Positions 37,569-46,499 of a stretch of 64,000 nucleotides of DNA are shown one piece after another. Source of the DNA: Pelagibius litoralis (lineage in GTDB: Bacteria > Pseudomonadota > Alphaproteobacteria > Kiloniellales > Kiloniellaceae). The stretch covers positions 124,001 through 188,000 of the forward strand of contig NZ_JAAQPH010000011.1 in assembly GCF_011683915.1 (NCBI RefSeq), given 5' to 3'. Under the pieces are notes generated by a model, which was given only the letters and a program-made list of their open reading frames with translations, had not been told where the DNA came from and did not search any database. Each line of letters opens with the position of its first letter. Positions within the stretch are counted from its first letter, which is position 1. The position numbers and the translations under genes are program-made.

Positions 37569-37620
37569 AGTGACTTCCTCTCCTGCTAAAGCTTTTTCCT
37601 CGTGCGCTTGTTGCGTGCGC

Positions 37621-38391
37621 TTACTGAACGAAGGTATTGGACAGACTGCCAATACCTTCGATGCTGATTTCAATGCTGTTGCTCGGCTCCTTCATCGAGC
37701 CGACCCCGATGGAGGTGCCGCAGGCGATGACATCGCCGGGCAGCAGGGTCATGTCATGGGACAGCAGGCTGACCAGCCGATGCGGCGGAAAGATCATGTC
37801 GGACAGCGGGTAGTTCTGCCGTTCCTGGCCGTTCAAAACGGTTTTCACCGAACAGGTCAGAGGGTCGATATCCGTCGCGATGGCCGGGCCGAAGACGCCG
37901 AAGGTGTCGTAGCTCTTGGCCCGCGCCCACTGGGGAAAGGTCGGGTCCTTGGAAATGATCTTGGCCGCCGTCACATCGTTGATGCAGGTGTAGCCGAAGA
38001 TGTGGCCGGGGGCGTCCTCTTCGCTCACTTCGCTGCAGGTCTTGCCGATGACGATGCCCAGTTCGCCTTCGTAGACCACCGGGCCGTCGTAGCTCTTTGG
38101 CCGGCGGATGGTCTGCCCCGTCGCCAGGAAAGCGTTGGGCGCCTTCAGCAGGAACAGCGGTTCCTCCGGCTCGGCGACCTCCAGCTTGGCGGCCAGGGCA
38201 TGGAAGTTGTTCCACAGGCAGATCATCTTGCCGGGGTCGCAGGGCGTCAGCAGCTCGGCGCCGTCCAGCGCCAGCGTCTCGCCACTGGGCTGCGGATCGT
38301 CGAAAAGGCCGCCGTCGCAGACCTGAATGGTCCCGTTTTCCAGTCGACCGACTGTCACGGTTCCGTTGTGCCGGAATCGAACCCAATGCAT
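37621..38391 (-). CDS. Fumarylacetoacetate-hydrolase-family protein
   Basis: A 256-residue protein starting MHWVRFRHNGTVTVG. VVYEGELGIVIGKTCSEV, with metal-binding acidic residues, and the GDVIACGTSIGVG motif mark the FAH C-terminal fold. Members hydrolyse C-C bonds or decarboxylate or hydrate 2-oxo acids with Mg2+. First gene of a pair with the ketopantoate-reductase-like gene. Substrate unknown. Confidence 0.85.
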   Translation of the reverse strand: MHWVRFRHNGTVTVGRLENGTIQVCDGGLFDDPQPSGETLALDGAELLTPCDPGKMICLWNNFHALAAKLEVAEPEEPLFLLKAPNAFLATGQTIRRPKSYDGPVVYEGELGIVIGKTCSEVSEEDAPGHIFGYTCINDVTAAKIISKDPTFPQWARAKSYDTFGVFGPAIATDIDPLTCSVKTVLNGQERQNYPLSDMIFPPHRLVSLLSHDMTLLPGDVIACGTSIGVGSMKEPSNSIEISIEGIGSLSNTFVQ

Positions 38392-38531
38392 GGACTTTGC
38401 TCCCTTGACGGCTCGCCCGCTTGGCTGAGTCGCCAGCAGATCGCTTGTTGATCGACACTATGGGGCAGCTTCGCCGCCACCGTAAAGGCATCTGAAAAAC
38501 TTTTCCACATCGTGGAAACGGGTCGGTCGTC

Positions 38532-39857
38532 TCACTTGCCGCGGCGCAAAACCCGCTCAATGAATTGACGGCTCATCCCCGCGTGCTGCGCCGGGTCGCG
38601 CAGGGCCTGCCAATCGACGGGGGCGTCGCTGGCCGCGGCCAGGATGTCGAAGAGATGCCGCCCGCTCGCCGAGACTTCCTTGCAGGCCTGTTTCACCAGG
38701 GCCTGGGCATCCTCGCGCGGCAGGTGGCGGGAAAGCGCGAAGCTTGCGGCTTCGGCCAGCACCAGGCCGTTGGCGGCTTCCAGATTGGCGCGCATGCGTT
38801 CGGCGTTGACCTGCAGAGCCTCCAGCAGGCCATTAATGTGGTTCAGGGCACTGCCGCAGGCGAGCAGCATCTGTGGCAGGACCAGCCACTCCTGCTGCCA
38901 GGCGGCGCCGTCGCGCTCCTGATTGTGCAGGGCGGTTGCCTGCATCTGCCCGGCCAGGCCGGCGTTCAGTCGGGCCAGCGCCAGGATCGCCTCGGAGCGG
39001 ACCGGATTGGCTTTCTGCGGCATGGTGGAGGAGCCGCCGCCGGCGCCTTCGCGGACTTCGCCGACCTCGCTCTGGCTGAGCAGCAGGACGTCCCCGGCGA
39101 TCTTGCCGAGGCTGCCGGTCACCAGGGCGAGCCAGGATGACAGCTCGATCAGGCCGTCGCGCTGATTGTGCCAGGGCAGGGCGGGAACCGCGAGATCGAG
39201 CCGCGCGGCCAGGGCAGTTTCGACCTTGGCGGCGGCCCGCTCGCCGAGCGCCGACAGGGTGCCGGAGGCGCCGCCGAAGGAAAGTACCTCCAGCCTTGGC
39301 CGCAATTCGTCCAGCCTTTCACGGTGGCGTTGGAGCGGCGCAAGCCAGCCGGCGACCTTGAGGCCGAAGGTGGTCGGCGTCGCCTGCTGGCCGCGGGTCC
39401 GTGCCACCATGACCGTGTCGCCTTCGGCAGCCGCCGTTGTGGCGAGTTTTCCGCAGACCGCGACGAGGCGCTTATCGAAGATGTCCAGGATCTTGCACAG
39501 GCGTAACAACAGGGCCGTATCCATGACGTCCTGGCTGGTGGCGCCCCAGTGTACGAAGCTGGCCGCCTCGCCGCCGACGGCTTCGCGCAGCGCCGCGACC
39601 AGGGCCGGTATCGGAATGCCGTCGCGTGCGGTGGCTTCGGTCAGTTCTGCAGGGTCCGGGTCGAAGGTTCTGGCCACTTCCGCGATGCGCAGTGCGGCGC
39701 TTTCGGGAATGGCGGCGCAGTCTCCCCCCGCCTCCGCCAAAGCGGCTTCGAAATCCAGCATCGCGCGCAGCTGCGCGGTATCGTCCAACAAGGCGATGCT
39801 CTCGGCGTCGGACAGCAGGGCGCCATAGAGAACACTGTCGAAGGGAAGGGCACTCAT
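38532..39857 (-). CDS. pcaB: 3-carboxy-cis,cis-muconate cycloisomerase
   Basis: A 441-residue fumarase/ASL-superfamily enzyme. The superfamily signature GSSTMPQKANPV lies near residue 276. It converts 3-carboxymuconate to 4-carboxymuconolactone. Last gene of the pca operon, 6 bases behind BKACE. The context with pcaCDGH makes the assignment firm. Confidence 0.92.
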   Translation of the reverse strand: MSALPFDSVLYGALLSDAESIALLDDTAQLRAMLDFEAALAEAGGDCAAIPESAALRIAEVARTFDPDPAELTEATARDGIPIPALVAALREAVGGEAASFVHWGATSQDVMDTALLLRLCKILDIFDKRLVAVCGKLATTAAAEGDTVMVARTRGQQATPTTFGLKVAGWLAPLQRHRERLDELRPRLEVLSFGGASGTLSALGERAAAKVETALAARLDLAVPALPWHNQRDGLIELSSWLALVTGSLGKIAGDVLLLSQSEVGEVREGAGGGSSTMPQKANPVRSEAILALARLNAGLAGQMQATALHNQERDGAAWQQEWLVLPQMLLACGSALNHINGLLEALQVNAERMRANLEAANGLVLAEAASFALSRHLPREDAQALVKQACKEVSASGRHLFDILAAASDAPVDWQALRDPAQHAGMSRQFIERVLRRGK

Positions 39858-39863
39858 CTTGGA

Positions 39864-40718
39864 TCAAGCCGCCGCCGGGAGTTTCAGGATCTCCCGCGCT
39901 TCGGCCACGCTGGCGGGGTGGCGGCCGTAGTAGCCGCAGAGCGCGGCCACCCGCGCCACCAGCTCGGCATTGCTCGCGGCGAGGCGCGCCTTGTCGAAAC
40001 GGATGTTGTCCTCCAATCCGGTGCGGCAGTGCCCGCCCATCTCCAGCGCCCAGAGGTTCAGGTCCAGCTGGCTGCGGCCGATGCCGGCGGCGGTCCAGGT
40101 TGCGTCCGGCAACAGGGCCTTCAGTTGCGCGACCTCGAATTCCAATATCGCGCGCCGCGGCGGCAGGGCGTTCTTCAGGCCGAACACGAACTGCACATGA
40201 AGCGGTGTTTTCAGCTGCCCGCTTGTCGCCATGTCGGCGGCGGCATAGAGCATCGCCAGATCGAAGATCTCGACCTCCGGCTTGATGCCGTAGCGCAGCA
40301 TATCGCTTGCCAGGGTGTCGATGAGCTCGGGCGGATTCTCATAGATCATGTTGGGGAAGTTCACCGAGCCGGTGGCGAGTGAGGCCATGTCCGGACAGTG
40401 GTGCAGCATCGCGCCGCGCTGATCCGCCGCGCGCCCGCGCCCGCCGGTGGAGAATTGCACGATCATGCCCGGGCAGTGCCTGTGCACGCCTTCCTGGAAA
40501 GCAGCGAACTTCTCGGGGTCGGAGGAAGCGCGCTGTTGTTCGTCGCGCACATGCACGTGGACGATGGTGGCGCCGGCCTCAAAGGCCTCCTGGGTCGACT
40601 CGATCTGCTCGGCCACGGTGATCGGCACCGCCGGATTGTCTTCCTTGCGCGGCACCGATCCGGTGATGGCGACGGTGATGATGCAGGGCCCGGTTCCGGG
40701 CTCTCGGGTGTCAGACAT
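39864..40718 (-). CDS. BKACE-family (DUF849) beta-keto acid cleavage enzyme
   Basis: A 284-residue TIM-barrel zinc enzyme; H54/H56 in IVHVHVRD are zinc ligands, with GLEDNIRF near the C-terminus. Family members condense a beta-keto acid with acetyl-CoA to give acetoacetate and a CoA ester. Some are reported to use beta-ketoadipate, giving succinyl-CoA. Located between pcaG (8-base overlap) and pcaB, it could do the job of PcaI/J plus PcaF, which are absent from the operon. Function inferred from location. Confidence 0.85.
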   Translation of the reverse strand: MSDTREPGTGPCIITVAITGSVPRKEDNPAVPITVAEQIESTQEAFEAGATIVHVHVRDEQQRASSDPEKFAAFQEGVHRHCPGMIVQFSTGGRGRAADQRGAMLHHCPDMASLATGSVNFPNMIYENPPELIDTLASDMLRYGIKPEVEIFDLAMLYAAADMATSGQLKTPLHVQFVFGLKNALPPRRAILEFEVAQLKALLPDATWTAAGIGRSQLDLNLWALEMGGHCRTGLEDNIRFDKARLAASNAELVARVAALCGYYGRHPASVAEAREILKLPAAA

Positions 40719-41286
40719 CGAAGAACACGGTTTCCCGCTCCCCTTGCATGTGAATGTCGAAGCGGTAGGTGCCGGGTTCTTCGGGCTCTGCGATCAGGGT
40801 GGCGCGGCGCGCGGGCTCGACCGAAGCCAGGATCGGATCGCGCCCGTTGGCTTCTGCTTCGTCGGCAAAGTAGATCCGGGTGTAGAGATGGCTCAGCAGG
40901 CCGCGCATGAAAACGATGGCAGTGACGTGCGGTGCCTGTCGCTCATCGACGGTGCCGGGCTTGTAAGTCGTGAAGCGGAAGCCGTTTTCATCATCGTAAC
41001 CGGTGCCGCAGCGCCCGAACCCGGTAAAGCCGCGGTTACCCTGGGCCCCCGGCTGAAGGTATCGCCCCTGCGGATCGGCCTGCCAGATCTCGATCATGGC
41101 ATCGGTCACCACCGCGCCGGCGCCGTCGAACACCTGGCCCTTGATGACGATCTCCCGGCCCGCCGTGGCCGGGTCGCGCAGGTCCGCGCCCGCCAGGCTG
41201 CGAAAGGCATAGCCGTACTGTTCCGGTGTCAGGCCGTAGGCGAAGAAGGGGCCGACGGTCTGCGACGGCGTCTGGCCCTTGCTCAT
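40711..41286 (-). CDS. pcaG: Protocatechuate 3,4-dioxygenase alpha subunit
   Basis: A 191-residue intradiol dioxygenase alpha subunit, SQTVGPFFAYGLTPEQYGY start as in PcaG. Overlaps pcaH upstream by 4 bases and the BKACE downstream by 8. It forms the alpha-beta heteromer with PcaH; the iron site belongs to the beta chain. Confidence 0.95.
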   Translation of the reverse strand: MSKGQTPSQTVGPFFAYGLTPEQYGYAFRSLAGADLRDPATAGREIVIKGQVFDGAGAVVTDAMIEIWQADPQGRYLQPGAQGNRGFTGFGRCGTGYDDENGFRFTTYKPGTVDERQAPHVTAIVFMRGLLSHLYTRIYFADEAEANGRDPILASVEPARRATLIAEPEEPGTYRFDIHMQGERETVFFDV

Positions 41287-41996
41287 GGCGTTGCCTCCCA
41301 GGGCGTTTCCAGGCGCCCGCGCAGCACGATGTCGAAGCGGTAGCCGAGCGCGAAGCCGGCCTCCGTGGCATCGATATCGAAGACGGCAACCAGCCGGTCC
41401 TGTGCCTCTGCCGGGGTCGACTGAAAGATCGGGTCCAGCGGCAACAGGGGATCGCCGGGAAAGTACATCTGGGTGACCAGCCGGGTAGCGATCGAGGGGC
41501 CGAAGACGGAAAGGTGAATGTGTGCCGGCCGCCAGGCATTGTCGTGATTGCCCCAGGGATAGGCGCCGGGCTTGATGGAGATGAAGCGGTAGCGGCCTTC
41601 GGCGTCGGTGACGCAGCGCCCGCCACCGAAGAAGTTCGGATCAACAGGCGCGTCGTGCTGGTCCACCTTGTGGATGTAGCGCCCGGCGGCATTGGCCTGC
41701 CATATCTCCACCAGCATGCCGGGCTGCGGCTTTTCATCTTCGTCCAGCACGCGGCCGGTCACGATGATACGCTCGCCCAATGGTCCGCCCTGGGGGTCGC
41801 CGTCCCGGCGGCCGTTGCGCGTCAGGTCGGCGTCGTCAGGGCCGACGGCCTCGGCGCCGTAGACGGGGCCGGTCAATTCCGAAAGGCCCTGCGGCAGCGG
41901 CACCAGGGGCTTGGTCGCGCCGCGCAGGCCCGTTGACTTGTAGCCGGCGTCGATCAACAGCGGATGACTGGACCAGTCCCTGGGCCGGAAACTCAT
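41283..41996 (-). CDS. pcaH: Protocatechuate 3,4-dioxygenase beta subunit
   Basis: A 237-residue Fe(III) intradiol dioxygenase. Iron ligands Y107 (GRYIHK), Y146 (GAYPWG), H159 and H161 (RPAHIH) are present. Opens protocatechuate between the hydroxyls to 3-carboxymuconate. Starts in the pcaC stop (ATGA). Confidence 0.96.
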   Translation of the reverse strand: MSFRPRDWSSHPLLIDAGYKSTGLRGATKPLVPLPQGLSELTGPVYGAEAVGPDDADLTRNGRRDGDPQGGPLGERIIVTGRVLDEDEKPQPGMLVEIWQANAAGRYIHKVDQHDAPVDPNFFGGGRCVTDAEGRYRFISIKPGAYPWGNHDNAWRPAHIHLSVFGPSIATRLVTQMYFPGDPLLPLDPIFQSTPAEAQDRLVAVFDIDATEAGFALGYRFDIVLRGRLETPWEATP

Positions 41997-42385
41997 GCGC
42001 CGGACTCCTTTGCCATTTGGCCGAGGGTCTTCTTGGCGATCTTGAAGGCCCGGTTGGCGGCCGGTACCCCGGCGTAGACGGCGACATGCAACAGGGCTTC
42101 GGTGATTTCCTCGGCAGAGGCGCCGGTGTTGGCGCTCGCCCGGACATGCATGGCAACCTCCTCGTCGTGGCCGAGGGCGGCGAGCAGCGCGATGGTGATC
42201 AGGCTGCGGTCGCGCTGGCTGAGGCCGGGGCGCGACCAGACGCTGCCCCAGGCCCCGGCGGTGATGAAATCCTGAAAGGCGGCGTCGATCTCGGTCGTGT
42301 TGGCCTCGGCGCGGGCCACGTGGGCCTCTCCCAGTACCTGGGCACGGGTTGCGCGCCCGGTTGTCAGGCGTTTGTCTTCAGACAA
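41993..42385 (-). CDS. pcaC: 4-carboxymuconolactone decarboxylase
   Basis: A 130-residue AhpD-fold enzyme (HVRASANTGASAEEITEALLHVAVYAGVPAANRAF, CMD signature; Cys-free form). Overlaps pcaD by 8 bases. Makes beta-ketoadipate enol-lactone. Confidence 0.94.
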   Translation of the reverse strand: MSEDKRLTTGRATRAQVLGEAHVARAEANTTEIDAAFQDFITAGAWGSVWSRPGLSQRDRSLITIALLAALGHDEEVAMHVRASANTGASAEEITEALLHVAVYAGVPAANRAFKIAKKTLGQMAKESGA

Positions 42386-43172
42386 GGCCGGCCTCCCGGG
42401 TGAAAGTGAGGATCAGCTCGGCGACGACCTGCGGCTGTTCGATACAGGGCAGGTGACCGGCGCCTGCAATCACCTCGCAGCGGGCGCCGGGGATCAGGGC
42501 CGTCAGCTCCTGCATCAGCGCCGGCGGGGTCGCGCCGTCTTCTTCGCCCACCATGCAGAGGGTCGGTACGGCGATTGCCGGGGTCTGATCGGTAAAGTCC
42601 GTGTCACGGATGGCTGCAGAGGTACCGGCATAGCCGGCGGCCGGGGTACGGGTCAGCATGTTGCGCCAGCCGGCCAGGGCGACCGGATCGCCCTCGCGCA
42701 GCGCTTTGGTGAACCAGCGCTCCATGACGCCCTCGGCGATGGCGGCGATCCCCTCCGTCTCGACCGTGGCGATGCGGCTGTTCCAGAGCGCGTCATTGCC
42801 GATCTTGTGGGCGGTGTCGCAGAGGATGAGGCCGCGCACCAGATCCGGCCGGCTGGCGTAGAGACCCTGGGCGATCAGGCCGCCGACCGAGAGCCCGCAG
42901 ATGACAGCCTTGTCGATGGACAGGCTGTCCATGAGCGCCGCCAGGTCTTCGACATGGTCCGTCATGGCGTAGGGCGAGACCCCGATATCGGAAAGGCCGT
43001 GCCCGCGCTTGTCGTAGCGCAGGATGCGGAAGCGCTCGCCCAGCCGCGCCACGACCTGATCCCAGATGCGGAAATCCGTCCCCAGGGAATTGGAGAACAC
43101 CAGCGCCGGTCTTTCCGTCATACCACTGTCGCTGACATGCAGGGTGAGGCCGTTCACCGCCATGAAGTGCAT
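42378..43172 (-). CDS. pcaD: 3-oxoadipate enol-lactonase
   Basis: A 264-residue alpha/beta hydrolase. I chose the ATG at 43172 (GAGGACGGCG ahead, MHFMAVNGLTLHVSD start as in PcaD). Nucleophile S95 (GLSVGG); the Asp is in GEEDGATP and His in GAGHLPCIEQP. First gene of the operon, it yields beta-ketoadipate, the substrate proposed for BKACE. A separate operator was not recognised in the 168-base divergent region. Confidence 0.94.
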   Translation of the reverse strand: MHFMAVNGLTLHVSDSGMTERPALVFSNSLGTDFRIWDQVVARLGERFRILRYDKRGHGLSDIGVSPYAMTDHVEDLAALMDSLSIDKAVICGLSVGGLIAQGLYASRPDLVRGLILCDTAHKIGNDALWNSRIATVETEGIAAIAEGVMERWFTKALREGDPVALAGWRNMLTRTPAAGYAGTSAAIRDTDFTDQTPAIAVPTLCMVGEEDGATPPALMQELTALIPGARCEVIAGAGHLPCIEQPQVVAELILTFTREAGLV

Positions 43173-43340
43173 CGCCGTCCTCTGCTCCCTCGTTTTTTGG
43201 TTTCTGTTGACCGTCCCGTTATTCCATATCTCGGCCACTATTCAAAACGTGATGCGGTGCGGGTCTTGACCCGGCCAGGACCCTAAGGCCTAGTGGATGC
43301 AATCAAATCGTGACTGTGACCCCCCAGAGAGACCCCGCCC

Positions 43341-44531
43341 ATGAAGCCTGAGGATCGTTCCGTCGTGCGCCGTTCGGCGCCGCCTGCCTCCAAAACCACG
43401 CCCCTGGTCACCCCGCTGTTTCCCTCGGTCGTCTACTGTGCCGAGGATGCGGATGCCCTGGACGATGTCTATGAAGGGCGGGCCAGCGGCTACAGCTATG
43501 CCCGCGAAGGTCACCCCAACGCCAGTCTTCTGGCCGACAAGATCTCCTGGATGGAGGGGGTCGAGGGCGGCATCATTACCGCCTCCGGCATGGCCGCGCT
43601 TTCTGCGGTTTTCCTGGCGCTGCTCGACAAGGGCGACCACATCGTCGCCGGAAACCAGCTCTACGGGCGCTGTCTCAGGCTGTTGACCAAGGACCTGCCG
43701 CGTCTGGGCTTCGATGCCAGCCTTGTCGATGCCGCCGATGTTTCAGCGGTCGAAGCGGCGCTGCGCCCGGAAACCAAGCTGTTGCTGGTGGAGGTTGTCG
43801 CCAATCCGACTCTGCGGCTGGCCGATATCAAAGGCCTGGCCAAGCTTGCCAGGCAACGCGGTCTGATCTTCGTGGTCGACAACACCTTCACCACGCCCCG
43901 GTCGTTCCGGCCCTTCGATCTCGGCGCCGATGTCGTCGTGCATTCCGTCACCAAGCTGCTGGCCGGGCATAGCGACGTCACCCTGGGATATGTGGCCGCC
44001 AAGGATGAAGCGCGGAACACGGCGCTCTACGACGCTGTCACCACCTGGGGGCTGAACGCCAGCCCCTTCGATTGCTGGTTGGCCGAGCGTGGCCTCAATA
44101 CCTTTGATCTGCGCTTCCAGCGGGCCCAGGAAAACGCCAAGGCCCTGGCCGATCATCTGCGCGGGCTACCCGGTGTGCTGCGTGTTCTCTATCCCGGCGA
44201 GGACGATCATCCGGACCGCGCCCTGGCGCGCGACCTGCTGCAGGGCAACTACAGCCACATGGTCAGTTTCGAGCTGGATGCCGACCGCGCCGGGGTGAAC
44301 GCTTTCGTGCGGGCAGCGGGCAACATCGCCTTCGCCCCGACGCTGGGGGATGTGGGCACCACCATCAGCCATCCGGCCAGCTCTTCCCATCGGGCGCTTT
44401 CCGCCGAAGAACGCGCCGCCCTGGGCATCAGCGAGGGCTTTATCCGCGTTTCCGTCGGGGTCGAGGAAATCGACCTGCTGAAGCGCGAGCTGACCGCCGC
44501 CGTCGCGGCCGCCTCTGCCGCAAAAGCCTAG
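43341..44531 (+). CDS. Trans-sulfuration-type PLP enzyme (Cys/Met metabolism family)
   Basis: A 396-residue fold-type I enzyme. PLP lysine K205 (HSVTKLLAGHSD), YSYAREGHPN and SGMAALSAV blocks are family signatures. It could be a cystathionine gamma-synthase/lyase, O-acetylhomoserine sulfhydrylase or methionine gamma-lyase; the sequence does not decide. It stands alone, divergent from the pca operon; its stop overlaps the znuA stop (CTAG). Confidence 0.88.
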   Translation: MKPEDRSVVRRSAPPASKTTPLVTPLFPSVVYCAEDADALDDVYEGRASGYSYAREGHPNASLLADKISWMEGVEGGIITASGMAALSAVFLALLDKGDHIVAGNQLYGRCLRLLTKDLPRLGFDASLVDAADVSAVEAALRPETKLLLVEVVANPTLRLADIKGLAKLARQRGLIFVVDNTFTTPRSFRPFDLGADVVVHSVTKLLAGHSDVTLGYVAAKDEARNTALYDAVTTWGLNASPFDCWLAERGLNTFDLRFQRAQENAKALADHLRGLPGVLRVLYPGEDDHPDRALARDLLQGNYSHMVSFELDADRAGVNAFVRAAGNIAFAPTLGDVGTTISHPASSSHRALSAEERAALGISEGFIRVSVGVEEIDLLKRELTAAVAAASAAKA

Positions 44532-45535
44532 CTGTTCTCGCTCAGGCAGTTCCGCAAGGCCGCCGCGTTGCGGCGCATCAGCTCGAAGTAGAGATCTGGC
44601 CCGTCCTCCAGCTCAGCACCCAGCGGGTCCAGGATGCCGGTCCGGGCCTGGGTGCCCTCGACCACCACGCCGACCAGCCTGGGTTCGAACTGGGGTTCGG
44701 CAAAGACGCAGCGGGCCTGCAATTCGGCGATCTTGCCGCGCATCTCGCTCAGCCGTGCGGCGCCGGGCTGGCGGTCCGGACTGACGGTGATGGAGCCGAC
44801 GGTGTTCAGGCCGAAGCGCCGTTCCAGGTACTGAAAGGCATCGTGGAATACGACAAAGGGCCGGTCTTTCACCGGCGCCAGTTCGGCGGCGATTTCCGCG
44901 CTCAACTGGTCGAGCCGGCGCTCCATGATCATGCGGTTGGCGTGATAGATGCCGCTGTTGTCGGGATCGCTGCGGATCAGCGCTTCGGCCACCGCCGCGA
45001 CCATGGCTTTGGCATTTTCCGGGTCCAGCCAGATATGCATGTCCCGCTCGCCGTGCGCGTGATCATGCTCGGCCTCATGACCATGGTCGGCGTGCTCGGC
45101 GTGGCCGTGTTCTTCGTGCTCGTGCCTCTCGTGCCCTTGCTCCGAATGCTCGTCGTCGTGCTCCGCCCAGGGTCCGCCTTCGCGGAACGGCAGCAATGCC
45201 ACGCCGGGGGCCTCGCTGAGGCCGACGACTTCGGCATTGCGCGCCAGTTGTTCGATTGAATCTTCGAGGAAGAGCTCCAGCTCATCGCCGATCCAAAACA
45301 CCAGCTTCGCCTTCTCCAGCGCCGCCGCGTCGGAGGGTTTCATGCTGTAGCTGTGCGGCGATCCGCCGGCCTTGACGATCAGATGGGGTTCGCCCGCGCC
45401 CTTCATCACAGAGGCGACCAGGGAATGAACCGGTTTGATCGAAGTGACGACGGTCGGTGCCTCCGCGGCGATGGCCGGTAGGCTGAATACCAGCGCGGCA
45501 GCGGCGAAAAGCAGGGAAAGGGCGGTTTTTTGCAT
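44528..45535 (-). CDS. znuA: Zinc ABC transporter substrate-binding protein
   Basis: A 335-residue periplasmic protein; ATG at 45535 starts the signal peptide (MQKTALSLLFAAAALVFS...AIAAEAP). Zinc-site His residues appear in SIKPVHSLVASVM, GGSPHSYSMKP and FVVFHDAFQYLE. A His/Asp/Glu-rich loop lies at about residues 125-165 (HERHEHEEHGHAEH...), the charged zinc-collecting loop. Divergent from znuCB-zur with a Zur-like box between. Confidence 0.95.
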   Translation of the reverse strand: MQKTALSLLFAAAALVFSLPAIAAEAPTVVTSIKPVHSLVASVMKGAGEPHLIVKAGGSPHSYSMKPSDAAALEKAKLVFWIGDELELFLEDSIEQLARNAEVVGLSEAPGVALLPFREGGPWAEHDDEHSEQGHERHEHEEHGHAEHADHGHEAEHDHAHGERDMHIWLDPENAKAMVAAVAEALIRSDPDNSGIYHANRMIMERRLDQLSAEIAAELAPVKDRPFVVFHDAFQYLERRFGLNTVGSITVSPDRQPGAARLSEMRGKIAELQARCVFAEPQFEPRLVGVVVEGTQARTGILDPLGAELEDGPDLYFELMRRNAAALRNCLSENS

Positions 45536-45585
45536 GTTTTCCAAAGGTCCTGAGTGCCCGGCGAATGCCGGCTTGAGCAAAGAAG

Positions 45586-45603
45586 TGTAATGATATAACG
45601 TAT
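45586..45603. promoter_or_regulatory. Candidate Zur operator
   Basis: TGTAATGATATAACGTAT, AT-rich imperfect inverted repeat in the 106-base gap between divergent znuA and znuC. Alphaproteobacterial Zur boxes are similar (GTTATA/TATAAC types). Position strongly supports it, symmetry only moderately. Confidence 0.55.
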
Positions 45604-45641
45604 GTTTTTTCGCCTCGCAAGAGGAGTCTCAGGAAAGGTCC

Positions 45642-46499
45642 ATGGCATCCGTGATACAGGCTGTTGAAGAGGTGAAGCGCCCGGCGGCGGAAGCCCCCCA
45701 GATCGAAGCGCCCCTGATCGAAGCGAGCGGCCTGGGTGTGCGCCGTGGGACCCATTGGCTGGTACGCGGGGTCGATCTGACCATCCGGCCGGGCGAAATC
45801 GTGACCCTGATCGGGCCCAACGGCAGCGGCAAGAGCACGACGGTAAAGGCGCTGCTGGGCATCCTCGAGACTTCGGAGGGCTGCCTGTCGCGGCAGCCGG
45901 GCCTGCGCATCGGCTATGTGCCGCAGAAGCTCTCGGTCGACCAGACCATGCCGCTGACGGTGCGCCGCCTGATGACCCTGACCGGGCGGCACGACCGGGC
46001 GGAGATCGAAGCGGCCCTCAATGAGGTGGCGATCGCGCATCTGGCGGAGCGGCCGGTCCAGCAGCTTTCGGGCGGCGAATTCCAGCGCGCTCTTTTGGCC
46101 CGGGCCTTGATCCGCCGGCCCCAGCTTCTGGTGCTGGATGAACCGGTGCAGGGCGTCGACTTCGCCGGCGAGATCGCCCTCTACGAGTTGATCCACGATA
46201 TCCGTGAGCGCCTGGGCTGCGGCATCCTGATGATTTCCCACGACCTGCACATCGTCATGGGCCAGACCGACACGGTAGTCTGCCTGAACGGCCATGTCTG
46301 CTGTTCGGGCACGCCGCAGGTGGTGACCGCCAGCCCCGAATACCGGGCGCTCTTCGGCAGCAGGGCGGCTTCGGCCCTGGCGATCTATCGCCACGACCAT
46401 GATCACGTTCATCTCGCCGATGGCCGCGTCGTTGCTCATGATCACGAACACGATCATTCCCGGGGGCACAAGCATGGCGAGGATCACGATGCTGGATGA
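45642..46499 (+). CDS. znuC: Zinc ABC transporter ATP-binding protein
   Basis: A 285-residue ATPase: Walker A GPNGSGKST, signature LSGGEFQR, Walker B LLVLDEP. The C-terminal 45 residues are His/Asp-rich (HDHDHVH, HDHEHDHSRGHKHGEDH), an unusual zinc-binding tail on the cytoplasmic ATPase. First gene of znuC-znuB-zur. Confidence 0.95.
   Translation: MASVIQAVEEVKRPAAEAPQIEAPLIEASGLGVRRGTHWLVRGVDLTIRPGEIVTLIGPNGSGKSTTVKALLGILETSEGCLSRQPGLRIGYVPQKLSVDQTMPLTVRRLMTLTGRHDRAEIEAALNEVAIAHLAERPVQQLSGGEFQRALLARALIRRPQLLVLDEPVQGVDFAGEIALYELIHDIRERLGCGILMISHDLHIVMGQTDTVVCLNGHVCCSGTPQVVTASPEYRALFGSRAASALAIYRHDHDHVHLADGRVVAHDHEHDHSRGHKHGEDHDAG

Noticed and set aside
43173-43340. PcaQ-type operator before pcaD
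   Set aside because: I looked for ATAACC-N4-GGTTAA half-sites in the divergent gap and did not find a convincing pair.
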